Source of the DNA: a virus
IMG/VR virus record: IMGVR_UViG_3300031857_013798
Span: 124,001 to 188,000 of that record
DNA length: 64,000 nt
Direction: 5' to 3' (one strand)
Below, piece by piece: positions 46,086-55,189 of the stretch (positions within the stretch are counted from its first letter, which is position 1; each line of letters opens with the position of its first letter). The notes beneath the pieces were generated by a model. That model was given only the letters and a program-made list of their open reading frames with translations. It was not told where the DNA came from and ran no database searches. The translations under genes were made by a program, and so were the position numbers.

Positions 46086-47259
46086 TCTTGTTGCTGATCA
46101 AACCATCAAAGGTAAAATATATCCTGCCCTGGCACGGCACGAAGCTAGACCTTACACTCCCGGCTGGAGACAGTTTGGCGAGCACTGGCCATACACTACT
46201 CCTGTGCGAATACAAGAATACTGTGGTCAACATGGTATTGATTTAACAGTTCACAACATCGACCACAGCTTGCCAGCCAACACATACTATCCTGTTTGCT
46301 TGGGATTCTTTGACTTTGACATTGACTACTTTGAATTAATGACAGTTGCTGTAAGAAAAAAACTGCACCGCAGTGAGTTACGTGTGTTGTTCATGTACCA
46401 CGAAGGTGACAGTCCTAGACGAATCAAAAACAGACTGGACGCATTAGCCGAACAACACCTGTTGCCACCAGACTGTTATATATTTGTCAGCAGTAATACA
46501 TCCGCAGACCAGTTGCCCGGCTTTGTTACATTTCACGACTTTGAACTGTGGTATTATCAGCGCAACATCAACAGTGCGCCTTTAGAAATTCACAACTTGC
46601 CACGAGAACGAGATTTTACTTGTTTGAGCAGACTGCACAAATGGTGGCGGGCCACTGCCATGGCAGACCTGCATCGCTCTGGTATACTGAGCAACAGTTA
46701 TTGGAGTTATTGTGAAGAACCTTACGGTGAAGATACCGACTGCCCAATAGAAGTAGATATGATCAGTCAGCTGCGTTATGATCGCAAACGGTTCCTGGAT
46801 CAGGCACCTTACATCAGCGATGAACTAAGTGATAGCGATCGCAACAATCATTCTGTAATGGAACCAAAATATTTTGCAAACGCATACTGTAACATAGTGT
46901 TGGAAAGTCAATTTGATGTGGATCAGTCAAATGGTGCATTTGTTACAGAAAAAACATTCAAACCTATCAAACACGGGCAGTTGTTTTTTGTGGGCGGTGG
47001 TGCTGGTAGTTTGCAAGTGTTGCGTGATCTGGGCTATCGTGTGTTTGATGGCATACTGGATAACAGTTACGATAAAATTGCAAACCACACACAGCGTTGG
47101 GAGAGCTTGCGTGACAGCATAGCAGCCGCTCAACCCAGGTTACCGCAGTTGTTCGAAGCTGCCAGAGCAGACATAGAACACAACCAGCAATTATTTGTTG
47201 CCAACAAGAGCAAGCGTTTAAATAGCTTGATTGAGAAAATACATGAGCAATATCGTTAA
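46069..47259 (+). CDS. EKT/DESYD-family glycosyltransferase-like protein (copy 4)
   Basis: VTEKTFKPIKHGQLFFVGGG, then LGYRVFDGILDNSYD give the signature; the first DES is DNS here. FTCLSRLHKWWRATAMADL in the middle resembles a receptor-binding helix shared with exostosin-like enzymes. 396 aa, overlaps both neighbours, in the same plus-strand operon as the amidinotransferase. Confidence 0.72.
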   Translation: MNYKLNLVADQTIKGKIYPALARHEARPYTPGWRQFGEHWPYTTPVRIQEYCGQHGIDLTVHNIDHSLPANTYYPVCLGFFDFDIDYFELMTVAVRKKLHRSELRVLFMYHEGDSPRRIKNRLDALAEQHLLPPDCYIFVSSNTSADQLPGFVTFHDFELWYYQRNINSAPLEIHNLPRERDFTCLSRLHKWWRATAMADLHRSGILSNSYWSYCEEPYGEDTDCPIEVDMISQLRYDRKRFLDQAPYISDELSDSDRNNHSVMEPKYFANAYCNIVLESQFDVDQSNGAFVTEKTFKPIKHGQLFFVGGGAGSLQVLRDLGYRVFDGILDNSYDKIANHTQRWESLRDSIAAAQPRLPQLFEAARADIEHNQQLFVANKSKRLNSLIEKIHEQYR

Positions 47260-48271
47260 CTCCTACACCAGCTGGCAACCACTTGAAGAAGTAATTGTGG
47301 GTCGTGCTTACTCGCCTGACTACTTTGATTTCATAGACAATCCACAAGTGCGCAATCAACTGCAACAGATTCTCCATGAAACTGAAGAAGATCTTGCTAA
47401 CTTGTCCAAGACCATTGAGCAGTTTGGAGCTCAAGTTCGTCGTCCAGATCTACCTGCAAAAGATCAATTTGTATGGTTCCAAACTGAAGGAGGAGGTGCT
47501 CCGCTGCCGCCACTCACACCACGCGACTGGCAAATCACCTTGGGCGGCAAATTGTTGCGTGTGTTGGCCATGCCTGAACTGGATAACGTTTGCCGAGGCT
47601 ACGGAGATGCAGTCATTAACCCACACAAAAGCGCCTGGGATCCAGATTGCATACTAAATGGTGCAAGTGCAAGTTGTATTGTGCGTGTGGGGCGTGATGT
47701 GTTCTTTGACAACTCAGACTTTTTGCGTCCTGATCAAACTCGTTGGATTGTGGACAATTGCCTAGGTCCAGAGTATCGCATACACGAAGCTGTTACAGAT
47801 GGACACGGTGATGCTGTGTTTGCTATTCTCAAACCCGGTGTGTTACTGTCCAGCAAGCACGATGTTAACTTGGATCTAGCCAAAGACTTTCCTGGCTGGG
47901 ACGTATGTAAGATCTGGGACAGTTCAATCTGGGCCGCTATGGAAGTGGGCAAGTTCAAGTACGAACAATCACCTGGCGCATGGTATGTGCAAGGCCAAAC
48001 ACCCACACCTGAGTTCACAGACTTTGTGAACACTTATCTGACCAAATGGACTGGCTTTGTGGCCGAAACTGTGTTTGATGTCAACTGTCTTGTGTTAGAT
48101 GAATCGCACGTGATCTTTAGTGCGTACAACAAAGAAGTTTTTGATTACTGTAGGAAGCATGGGATTGAACCCATTATATGTGAGTTGCGTCACAGCTACT
48201 TCTGGGACGGCGGTATATCTTGTTGCACACAGGATATCCGCCGTCGTGGCGGTTTAGAAACTTATCTGTAA
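47243..48271 (+). CDS. glycine/inosamine amidinotransferase-like enzyme
   Basis: The ATG at 47243 is chosen over a TTG extension. NSYTSWQPLEEVIVGRA at the start, DGHGDAVF in the middle (catalytic His), and GGISCCTQDIRRRGGL near the end (catalytic Cys region) match the amidinotransferase family. Members move an amidino group from arginine to an amine, for example on glycine or aminocyclitols. Given the neighbouring sugar genes, an aminosugar or inosamine acceptor is plausible but not shown. Confidence 0.9.
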   Translation: MSNIVNSYTSWQPLEEVIVGRAYSPDYFDFIDNPQVRNQLQQILHETEEDLANLSKTIEQFGAQVRRPDLPAKDQFVWFQTEGGGAPLPPLTPRDWQITLGGKLLRVLAMPELDNVCRGYGDAVINPHKSAWDPDCILNGASASCIVRVGRDVFFDNSDFLRPDQTRWIVDNCLGPEYRIHEAVTDGHGDAVFAILKPGVLLSSKHDVNLDLAKDFPGWDVCKIWDSSIWAAMEVGKFKYEQSPGAWYVQGQTPTPEFTDFVNTYLTKWTGFVAETVFDVNCLVLDESHVIFSAYNKEVFDYCRKHGIEPIICELRHSYFWDGGISCCTQDIRRRGGLETYL

Positions 48272-48817
48272 TTACACTTTAGACCAGTGCATCATCATGG
48301 TAAAACGTATGATGTCTGGTGGTACGTCATTGTCACGCCCATGCATGACTCGACCACTGTCATCAAAGAACCATCCAAAGTTGTCACGATACGGCAACAA
48401 GCATAATATTTCTTTTTGATCGGTATAGATGGTAGTGCCGTTATTGGGCACTGGCTGTTTGGTAATATACAACTGACTGAGATTTTTACCGCCGGGTATT
48501 TCAACATGCGGTTGCAATATTCCAATGCCTTGAAACTCTGCCCATAACAACACTTCATCACATGTCACAGCATAGCCCAGTGCTTGAGTGAGTTCTGGGT
48601 TGGGAACTTTTAGATAGTCCACAACTGACTGCCATTCAGGTGAGCAGTTTTGATATATGTAACGATACGTGGTCCACTCAGGATGCTGCCAGGCCACAGA
48701 CTCTTTGCTGAAAGCCTCACATATTTCATGTATGCTGGCTAGATGACTTTGTGGGAAAAAGCTGTCAATTAAAAAACATCGAGCCTGATTGGGCAAATGA
48801 ATTGCATGCACATTCAT
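48272..48817 (-). CDS. 2-oxoglutarate oxygenase-like protein, 181 aa
   Basis: Cupin-like beta pattern: QGIGILQPHVEIPGG, then LLPYRDNFGWFFDDSGRVMHG and IIRFTMMMHW. The HxE and HG pairs could be metal ligands of a prolyl-4-hydroxylase-like or cupin fold; assignment is uncertain. It abuts the amidinotransferase end (1 bp apart, convergent) and follows a duplicated fragment of the carbamoyltransferase end. Confidence 0.55.
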   Translation of the reverse strand: MNVHAIHLPNQARCFLIDSFFPQSHLASIHEICEAFSKESVAWQHPEWTTYRYIYQNCSPEWQSVVDYLKVPNPELTQALGYAVTCDEVLLWAEFQGIGILQPHVEIPGGKNLSQLYITKQPVPNNGTTIYTDQKEILCLLPYRDNFGWFFDDSGRVMHGRDNDVPPDIIRFTMMMHWSKV

Positions 48818-48920
48818 GAACAGACCTTGACACCATACTCACGTTCAAATCTATCTGCATCTGCTCTATCGTTGACCATGGGCTCACCACGTATGTGCAA
48901 GGTCAAACTCCCACAAGAAT
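48814..48920 (-). pseudogene. duplicated 3' end of the carbamoyltransferase gene
   Basis: The minus-strand frame reads HIRGEPMVNDRADADRF, then EREYGVKVCS and TGA, nearly identical to the last 30 residues of the gene at 49642. It has no start or upstream coding part. The stop overlaps the start of the gene at 48272 (ATGA), copying the junction that the intact gene makes with the SGNH gene. Confidence 0.75.
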
Positions 48921-48958
48921 CAACTGATTGAATTAGCATTATATTAACACCAATGTTT

Positions 48959-49645
48959 TTAAAAAACATTTTCGTTGCCCGGTGACAAATAATCTCTTAG
49001 TAATCTGTGCGCTTGTCTTGAAGGATGGTCTGCCACTATTAGCCCACAAGATTCTAAGTACTTAACACTTTTTCTTTTGTCCAATGCAGTTTTGGCTATT
49101 TCTGTCCATTCATGTTTTAAATCAGGCCTATGCGCTGCAATATATGGTGCAAGCTCTTTAATTGTGTCATCTACAAAAATTGATGATGTATGAGTTGCAT
49201 TAAGCATTTTGCACCAACTTGGAACAACCACTTTTAAATGGCTGTAAGATATAGGTTCAAGATCACAGAGCCCTCCAATTAACCTAATGGTTATATTGCG
49301 ACTAGTTGCAATGAAATTAATATTTTTAAAAAACAAATTTAACAGTTCTTGTGCGGCAGATTCAATACTTGAAGCAGTTTCTAGTAACGTGCTAGGTACA
49401 ACATTTCTTAAAGGATCTGTAACTATCCAATAAAATTGATCATTGTCATCTGGTTTGAATTTTGCCAACAACCGTTCAAACTCCTGTTGTTGTTCAAAAT
49501 TATTAGCACCGCCCTGACTAAAATTTATTACTTTGCCATGCAAAGAAAACAATTGACCTATTCCCGGACCCGTTAAACAACAACTGCGATCTTTATCCGA
49601 TCCCCATTCTCCCACGCCCCAACTATCGCCCATAATTATAATCAT
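48959..49645 (-). CDS. SGNH-hydrolase-like protein (copy 1)
   Basis: The start at 49645 forms an ATGA overlap with the carbamoyltransferase stop, with AAAGG upstream. MGDSWGVGEWG supplies the GDS block, GGANN may be the Asn block, and ADHPSRQAH holds the DxxH pair. 228 aa. SGNH enzymes remove or add acyl groups. It stands between two copies of the carbamoyltransferase tail, so it may be a recent insertion. Confidence 0.75.
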   Translation of the reverse strand: MIIIMGDSWGVGEWGSDKDRSCCLTGPGIGQLFSLHGKVINFSQGGANNFEQQQEFERLLAKFKPDDNDQFYWIVTDPLRNVVPSTLLETASSIESAAQELLNLFFKNINFIATSRNITIRLIGGLCDLEPISYSHLKVVVPSWCKMLNATHTSSIFVDDTIKELAPYIAAHRPDLKHEWTEIAKTALDKRKSVKYLESCGLIVADHPSRQAHRLLRDYLSPGNENVF

Positions 49646-51132
49646 GAACATACCTTTACACCATACAGTGTTTCAAATCGGTCTGCGTCTGCTCTGTCGT
49701 TTACCATTGGCTCCCCACGTATGTTTAAACTTGTATTAAGCAACATAGGGCAACCTGTCTCGGCGTACCATGCTTCCAACAGCTTTCTTATGCCTGATCC
49801 GTCGCGGGGCACAGTCTGTACACGACTAGTGCCGTCAACATGAATAACAGCGGGAAATAAGTCAGGATGCCGGCAACGAGCGACAATTTGCATATACCTA
49901 CTGTCACTCCAGCAACGAGGCATATCAAAGTAATCGTCAGCCAACTCCTCCAGAATAACTGGGGCAAAAGGTCTAAATTTTTGTCTGCGTTTGATCGAAT
50001 TCACTTGGTCTTTTATGTCAGCGCCACGGGGGTCTGCTAGCAATGATCTATTGCCTAGGGCTCTGGGTCCGAATTCTGCTCGGCCCGATGCCACACCCAC
50101 AATACGATCAGTGAGAAGAGCAGCCATGGCATTGTAAACAGGGTAATCACCAGGTATATTATGGCCAAGACTAGCACTAGTCCACTGAACACAACCGCCG
50201 TGTGCAAGAGCGGCGGCGCCCAGGCTACTGCCAGCATCACCAGGACAAGGCATAATCCATATGTTATCAAAGTATTCACCTAACCTCCTATTGGCCAAAC
50301 AGTTTAGCGCCACTCCGCCCATGTAAACCAAGTTGTCACTCCACCCAAAGTTTTTGGCCTTGGTCATAACTTGGTGTATTAGATACTCTGTGAGTTGTTG
50401 TGCCGAAGCAGCAATATCTTCATTGGTTGCACAATCTAAAAAACTTGAATCAAGTCCTGTGTGTAAGTTTGATCTAAACCGCAGTTGTTCTGGATTGTCC
50501 ACGAGTACATCACGCATGACTTCGGTCCATCGAGGTGTTCCCCATCCGGCCATGCCCATGGTGATGTATTCTTCGTCTAGTGGGTGTAGGCCAATGCGCT
50601 TAGTAATAGCACTGTAGAATAATCCAATTGAATGTGGATAACTCTGCGACCAAAGTCGAGTATACGTTGCTTTAAGATTTTTATCATACATTGCTCCCCA
50701 GATTGACACTGTGTCCCATTCGCCCACAGCATCTATCACAACCACTGTGGCTATGGGATAAGGGCTTGTTTGAAAACCAGCAGCAGCATGACACAAATGA
50801 TGATTGTAGTTTTTAATGCGTTTGCCATTGACTTGGTCAGCGCCAAGCTGTTGCTCTAGTATTTGTCTTGTGGTTACTTTGTTCCACTCAATACCCTGTC
50901 CTGCATACCATTGACGCAGTTGTTTCATCCACGGACGTTCGTAGTACGCAATGGTACCTACCTGACTCATGTCAATTTCGTCAAGCATGGCTGATGAAAT
51001 ATCAGCATCATTTTTTTGCTTGCTGTAACGTTCTGAATGGCCGGCAAACACAATCTTGCCGTGCTGGTCTAACAAGGTCAAGGCAGCGTCATGAAAGCCT
51101 GCACTAATTCCCAATATGTTTTGCGATTTCAT
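49642..51132 (-). CDS. NodU/CmcH-family O-carbamoyltransferase
   Basis: The 496-residue protein opens ILGISAGFHDAALTLL, then HHLCHAAAGF and AVGEWDTVSIW in the N-terminal ASKHA-like domain, and MGGVALNC, FGPRALGNRSLLADPR and RPFAPV in the C-terminal YrdC-like half. This order and length match NodU and CmcH, which transfer carbamoyl from carbamoyl phosphate to a sugar or cephem hydroxyl. Expected product: a carbamoylated glycan or similar. Overlaps the next upstream gene by 29 bp. Confidence 0.93.
   Translation of the reverse strand: MKSQNILGISAGFHDAALTLLDQHGKIVFAGHSERYSKQKNDADISSAMLDEIDMSQVGTIAYYERPWMKQLRQWYAGQGIEWNKVTTRQILEQQLGADQVNGKRIKNYNHHLCHAAAGFQTSPYPIATVVVIDAVGEWDTVSIWGAMYDKNLKATYTRLWSQSYPHSIGLFYSAITKRIGLHPLDEEYITMGMAGWGTPRWTEVMRDVLVDNPEQLRFRSNLHTGLDSSFLDCATNEDIAASAQQLTEYLIHQVMTKAKNFGWSDNLVYMGGVALNCLANRRLGEYFDNIWIMPCPGDAGSSLGAAALAHGGCVQWTSASLGHNIPGDYPVYNAMAALLTDRIVGVASGRAEFGPRALGNRSLLADPRGADIKDQVNSIKRRQKFRPFAPVILEELADDYFDMPRCWSDSRYMQIVARCRHPDLFPAVIHVDGTSRVQTVPRDGSGIRKLLEAWYAETGCPMLLNTSLNIRGEPMVNDRADADRFETLYGVKVCS
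50055..50279 (-). CDS. possible overprinted membrane protein inside the carbamoyltransferase gene
   Basis: A second frame on the same strand gives 74 residues with three hydrophobic runs (LCLVLVMLAVAWA, AVVFSGLVLVLAIIYLVI, WLLFSLIVLWVW). AGGAGG stands 4 nt before its GTG start; in the main frame those bases are two AGG Arg codons. It could be chance, but length, site and TM pattern make it worth noting. Confidence 0.35.
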   Translation of the reverse strand: MNTLITYGLCLVLVMLAVAWAPPLLHTAVVFSGLVLVLAIIYLVITLFTMPWLLFSLIVLWVWHRAEQNSDPEP

Positions 51133-51751
51133 TTGCTATTCTCTCATGTCCTTGTTCTAGCGGATGATTTTGAGGACCTTTTGGTAAATCAGCCACTAGT
51201 TCTCTCATACCAAACTTTTGCCAACCTATAAATTTTGTTGTATCTATTTTTGCTTCTAACTTATCATGCATTTCTGATCCAACTTTTCTGTAGTAATTGT
51301 GCCATTGTACATCTAACATTCTATAATCAATGCTGTTGACTTGGCAAAACGATTGCAACAAAATTGTTTGTATCAGATACTGTTGGTATAGATAAGCAGA
51401 ATTGTGATGTTGACTTATAAAGTTTAAAAAATCAACTCTCCAAGGATGATCTTTAAAAAATTTAGTATCGTTGGGCACACCTGGCCATAAATCATACGCT
51501 ATGCCAATGTCATCTTTCCATTCAATTCTACCCGGATAAGTCCACCCTATAATAACTAAATCATAATGATTGGTCGCAAGTTCTTCTAATGTTCTACGCA
51601 AAATACTAGCGTTACTGCACCCTGACTGTCCAAGATTGTGGACTTCGTATCCTAGTTTGTCTGACAGACGATAGGGCCAGGCTTGATACACATCTGACAA
51701 TTCGTCACCATGTGTAAAGCTATCACCTATTGTGAGTAACTGATTTTTCAT
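51104..51751 (-). CDS. SGNH-hydrolase-like protein (copy 2)
   Basis: LLTIGDSFTHGDE gives the GDS block with the catalytic Ser, GQSGCSNASI the Gly/Asn oxyanion block, and QNHPLEQGHERIA stands where DxxH is usual, here with Asn in place of Asp. 215 aa. Start at an ATGA overlap with the preceding microprotein. Confidence 0.85.
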   Translation of the reverse strand: MKNQLLTIGDSFTHGDELSDVYQAWPYRLSDKLGYEVHNLGQSGCSNASILRRTLEELATNHYDLVIIGWTYPGRIEWKDDIGIAYDLWPGVPNDTKFFKDHPWRVDFLNFISQHHNSAYLYQQYLIQTILLQSFCQVNSIDYRMLDVQWHNYYRKVGSEMHDKLEAKIDTTKFIGWQKFGMRELVADLPKGPQNHPLEQGHERIANEIAKHIGN

Positions 51752-51849
51752 TTGTAGATAAAAGGATCTCTTTTGCGTAGCTCTTTTAGTTTTTTACGAT
51801 AACGATACTCTAGTGTAATTCTATCCCAAATTTGTCTAATCCAATTCAT
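51748..51849 (-). CDS. conserved basic microprotein, 33 aa
   Basis: AAGGAG lies 6 bases before the ATG; ATGA overlaps link it to both neighbours. The sequence starts MNWIRQIWDRITLEYRYRKK and ends KELRKRDPFIYK. I have seen this small-protein pattern beside similar genes in phages. A short hydrophobic-amphipathic helix with a basic tail may attach to the membrane. Confidence 0.75.
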   Translation of the reverse strand: MNWIRQIWDRITLEYRYRKKLKELRKRDPFIYK

Positions 51850-52907
51850 TTCAATCTCCTTATTTGCTGTTCATGATAGTCTGGATCGCTCCAGCGATAG
51901 TTGTATGTAGCTTCGCCCCACCCGGTACGTATGCTCAACACATCAAGATGTTGAGCCAACTGCGCCCAAATCTTTTCATAATCCGTTGTTCCAAATGTTC
52001 GCATCACGTCAACTTGTGCCACCTTTGGGTGACCAATGGTGAGACTTTTGTCCTCTGGATCAAACCCATTGTCCAATAGCCAGGCGCGGAATTCTTGTAA
52101 CTTTTTGATTTGCCAGTGATATGCTCCTGGGTCACGGGCCCATTCGATATCAAAGTCGCCAGCGGCTTCAGTTTGAGCACGCAGTCCTGTAGTAACAAGC
52201 TCGCCAACACGCGAATCCCTACCTTCATCATTGAACACCTCCCAGTGATGTTTGCCAACTGCTTTATTTACACCCAAATAAACACCGCCTAGAGTTCTGT
52301 TGATGGTTTCTACGCCAAACAATTCATAGTCCGCGGGTTCTAGTGCAAAACGCGGTGCATTAAGCCAACACATCAACTGTGAGGGTCTGCGCCATTCAGG
52401 GGCATGCACAGCCTTGCGCATGCTCAATACAAGACTTTCATATTCATGACACAGGAGATTTAGTTGACGTATGTGCCAGCGTGTAGCAGGATCTGCACGA
52501 GTATAATAATTTGAAATGCCACCTGACCACCCTTGTAGGTCTTCAAAATACCTGTGTAGATTGTTCATTTTTTCATGCACCACGCCACCGATGATTAGAT
52601 TGGTGCCAATGATTCCTGGCTCAATGGTATTCTCTACAGTATAAGCATCACAATCAATACAATAGCCAATACCACTTCGATTGATGTGATCAATACTAGC
52701 ATTAATTTGCTCACAAAGGTATTGTGCATTTCGTTCACTTTCAGTCCATCCCATCCAACAGTAATTCTTTTCCAAATGAAGATCAGTTCTAATGATGTCA
52801 TTTAGCGCGGTTAGCCATTTGCGACTTAGTGTGTTGTCCGCCACATCTATATGCACAGTTAGTAGGCTGTTTTGTCCGCGTAGGTCTATTTCAATGTGAT
52901 CAAGCAA
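51846..52907 (-). CDS. uncharacterised protein adjacent to radical SAM genes, 353 aa
   Basis: No family is recognised. It has Trp/Tyr/His-rich segments (GWSGGISNYYTRADPATRWH, KKLQEFRAWLLDNGFDPED) and ends in DPDYHEQQIRRLK. It starts inside the end of the radical SAM gene at 52900 and leads into the microprotein, so it is in the same operon and may serve the same modification pathway. Confidence 0.75.
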   Translation of the reverse strand: MLDHIEIDLRGQNSLLTVHIDVADNTLSRKWLTALNDIIRTDLHLEKNYCWMGWTESERNAQYLCEQINASIDHINRSGIGYCIDCDAYTVENTIEPGIIGTNLIIGGVVHEKMNNLHRYFEDLQGWSGGISNYYTRADPATRWHIRQLNLLCHEYESLVLSMRKAVHAPEWRRPSQLMCWLNAPRFALEPADYELFGVETINRTLGGVYLGVNKAVGKHHWEVFNDEGRDSRVGELVTTGLRAQTEAAGDFDIEWARDPGAYHWQIKKLQEFRAWLLDNGFDPEDKSLTIGHPKVAQVDVMRTFGTTDYEKIWAQLAQHLDVLSIRTGWGEATYNYRWSDPDYHEQQIRRLK

Positions 52908-54189
52908 TTTTATTCCACCATTCTAGCACTGCTGGTCTTTGAGCAAGTATTTCTGCCATAGTAATCTTCTGTGTGCGTATGCTTTCTAATTGTAACACAC
53001 GAGCTTTGCCTTTTGCAAGTCCTGCGCGATATGTATCCGGCCATTGTTCCTCAAAGCATGGACGGTTCTTTAATTGTAGCAGTACATCACGCATGTCACC
53101 TGCGGAGCGGCCTGCTAGTTCGTCAACCCATGGATCCAACAAGTGTCTGGGCAGCGCAAGTGGACTCATAACAATGTCTGGACTAAAGCTGAATATCACT
53201 TTGGCTAACAATTGTACCCCATACGTCTGTGATAACTTTTCCATTGCGCCAGTCTCGAACATGCCGGGCAGTGTGAGGGTAAAGTCAAGACGCATCTGTC
53301 TAGGGTTGGTAGCGTATTTGAGTCCGTGTTCAAAATTACGACAGAACTGTGCATAATCCAATCCTGTACGAATATATTCCCCGATCTGCTCAGTTCCATC
53401 CAGGGAAGCACATATTTGCCAATCGCGAATGTGCGCCAGGATATCATCAAATAGATCCACACCGCCGTAACGCACACGGCTGAGATTAGTATTATATCTA
53501 GCATAAACACGTGGTCCATCTCCTAGTTCAACAATTCTTTTCATGTGGCGCCAATGCTGTTCGTACATTAGCGGCTCTCCGCCCACCCAGTAGATTTCTT
53601 CTACACGATGTTGTTCAACGGCGGCAGCAAATTCGGCTTCAATTTGACTATCCTGAAATTGGGAGATGCTGTCACGTATACTGTCTCGCATCCAATTGTT
53701 TTTAGGATCAGCCCAGTTGACCATGTTGTTCTGTTTTTGTTCACTCTCCCAGGCACTTGAAAGCATATCTCCGCAGGTTCTGCATTTGAAGTTACATAAG
53801 TTTGAGAACCTATAATCCCATGAAACAGGTTCCATAGTCGTAGTGCCATCGGGCTGTGTGTTAGCGTATACTTCTGGCAGTTTGTGCTGAAATAAATGAT
53901 CGAAGTAGGTGCGGTAAACGCTAGTGTTAAGGAGTCGGTCATTGCATACTTCGCATTCAGGTAAAGTTTCTCCGGCCATCATTCTGCGACGCACTGATCG
54001 CATGTGATTTGAATTCCAATGTTCTTCAAGTGTGACAGGAATATACTGACCAGTACCTGACTCAGTGTCTATGTACTGCCGAAAATTCTGTGCAGGCTCG
54101 CGTGACGCACAGCACATGCGCCGTTCAGTTTGCGGGCTTAGATAGGTATGCACCCAAGGTGCCAGGCACATGGTATCAGGTTTATTCAT
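52900..54189 (-). CDS. radical SAM protein, type A (SPASM/twitch-like), copy 2
   Basis: FSNLCNFKCRTCGDMLSS holds the CX3CX2C cluster site (residues 131-148). N-terminal to it, CLAPWVHTYLSPQTERRMCC and LPECEVCNDR form a Cys-rich segment likely to bind an auxiliary FeS cluster. WVGGEPLM and SLDGTEQIGEYIRTG are the later conserved strands. In known SPASM proteins such enzymes crosslink or modify peptides or oxidise sulfatase sites. 429 aa. Confidence 0.9.
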   Translation of the reverse strand: MNKPDTMCLAPWVHTYLSPQTERRMCCASREPAQNFRQYIDTESGTGQYIPVTLEEHWNSNHMRSVRRRMMAGETLPECEVCNDRLLNTSVYRTYFDHLFQHKLPEVYANTQPDGTTTMEPVSWDYRFSNLCNFKCRTCGDMLSSAWESEQKQNNMVNWADPKNNWMRDSIRDSISQFQDSQIEAEFAAAVEQHRVEEIYWVGGEPLMYEQHWRHMKRIVELGDGPRVYARYNTNLSRVRYGGVDLFDDILAHIRDWQICASLDGTEQIGEYIRTGLDYAQFCRNFEHGLKYATNPRQMRLDFTLTLPGMFETGAMEKLSQTYGVQLLAKVIFSFSPDIVMSPLALPRHLLDPWVDELAGRSAGDMRDVLLQLKNRPCFEEQWPDTYRAGLAKGKARVLQLESIRTQKITMAEILAQRPAVLEWWNKIA

Positions 54190-55189
54190 TTAAAAATTCT
54201 AATATGGGATCCAACACCTGTTGCTGTAGCAATTGCTGTGTTACCGCAGGATCAAAAATCCTGTGCTGATTGTGTTGGAGTTTTTGTTGCACTACCAGCT
54301 GGTTTAATTGTGCTGTATCAAACTGTTGCACTTGTTGCATAATGACGTTTAATCGCTGACCAAAGTCCACAATTGAATCGTAGCTTTCGTCCCATAACTC
54401 TGGGAATGTTTCAAATCCAAAACTCTGTATCTCTGCTAGGGTACCCGGGGTTGCTACCACAATAAATGGATGTTGCATGGCCATGGGCTTTAGACTTTTT
54501 TCGCTCACAAACACACCTGACGGTGCAGTGACTGAAATTTCTCCAGAAACAGCACCAATTGAACTTTCGCACACCAAGCTCATTGCAGAAATATGAAACC
54601 AACGTGGATTTACCTGCCACAAGTGTCCATCACCTGTAACATCGTCGGGCATGCTGATCCCCTGGGACAAATAACTACGCATCACATCTGCCTCCATGGG
54701 ATTCAATGCTTGCCACACCAGGTCTCGCCAGGGTCGTGTGTAGTTGATCATACACAATGTTTTATACCGTGCAGTTGGAGTATATGCAATATTGTGATAG
54801 TTCAATTTTTCCCAATAGTCTCGGCAACGCAGCCATATCCAAGCAGGCACAGCCTGCACTCTGAGTCCAGGCAATGCGCCAGGCTGTGATCCCAAACTAA
54901 ACAAAAGGTGTTGTTGTGGATATTTTTGTAGCAGCTCAACAATCCACCATTGGTCAGTGGTAAACCAATGTTCATTTTTGTTGTCGTATATTACTCTGTA
55001 GCCAGCTTGCAGATGACTGTCAAGATGCTGTTTGACTGCAATTTCACTGAGATAATGATCATAAACAAAAACTGTGTTGCTGGGATATGTTTTGCCAGGA
55101 TCAAAAAACTCATAGTCCACAGGAAAATGCCTTGACAAATTGGCAGGAACCAGTCTGGTGTCGTGCATCAATACCAGATTACTGGTCAT
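54182..55189 (-). CDS. EKT/DESYD-family glycosyltransferase-like protein (copy 5)
   Basis: VSEKSLKPMAMQHPFIVVAT, then SFGFETFPELWDESYD. The ATG at 55189 is chosen among several in-frame starts; it begins in the stop region of the radical SAM gene at 55179. 335 aa, with a Gln-rich C-terminus. Lies directly between two radical SAM genes. Confidence 0.7.
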   Translation of the reverse strand: MTSNLVLMHDTRLVPANLSRHFPVDYEFFDPGKTYPSNTVFVYDHYLSEIAVKQHLDSHLQAGYRVIYDNKNEHWFTTDQWWIVELLQKYPQQHLLFSLGSQPGALPGLRVQAVPAWIWLRCRDYWEKLNYHNIAYTPTARYKTLCMINYTRPWRDLVWQALNPMEADVMRSYLSQGISMPDDVTGDGHLWQVNPRWFHISAMSLVCESSIGAVSGEISVTAPSGVFVSEKSLKPMAMQHPFIVVATPGTLAEIQSFGFETFPELWDESYDSIVDFGQRLNVIMQQVQQFDTAQLNQLVVQQKLQHNQHRIFDPAVTQQLLQQQVLDPILEFLNE

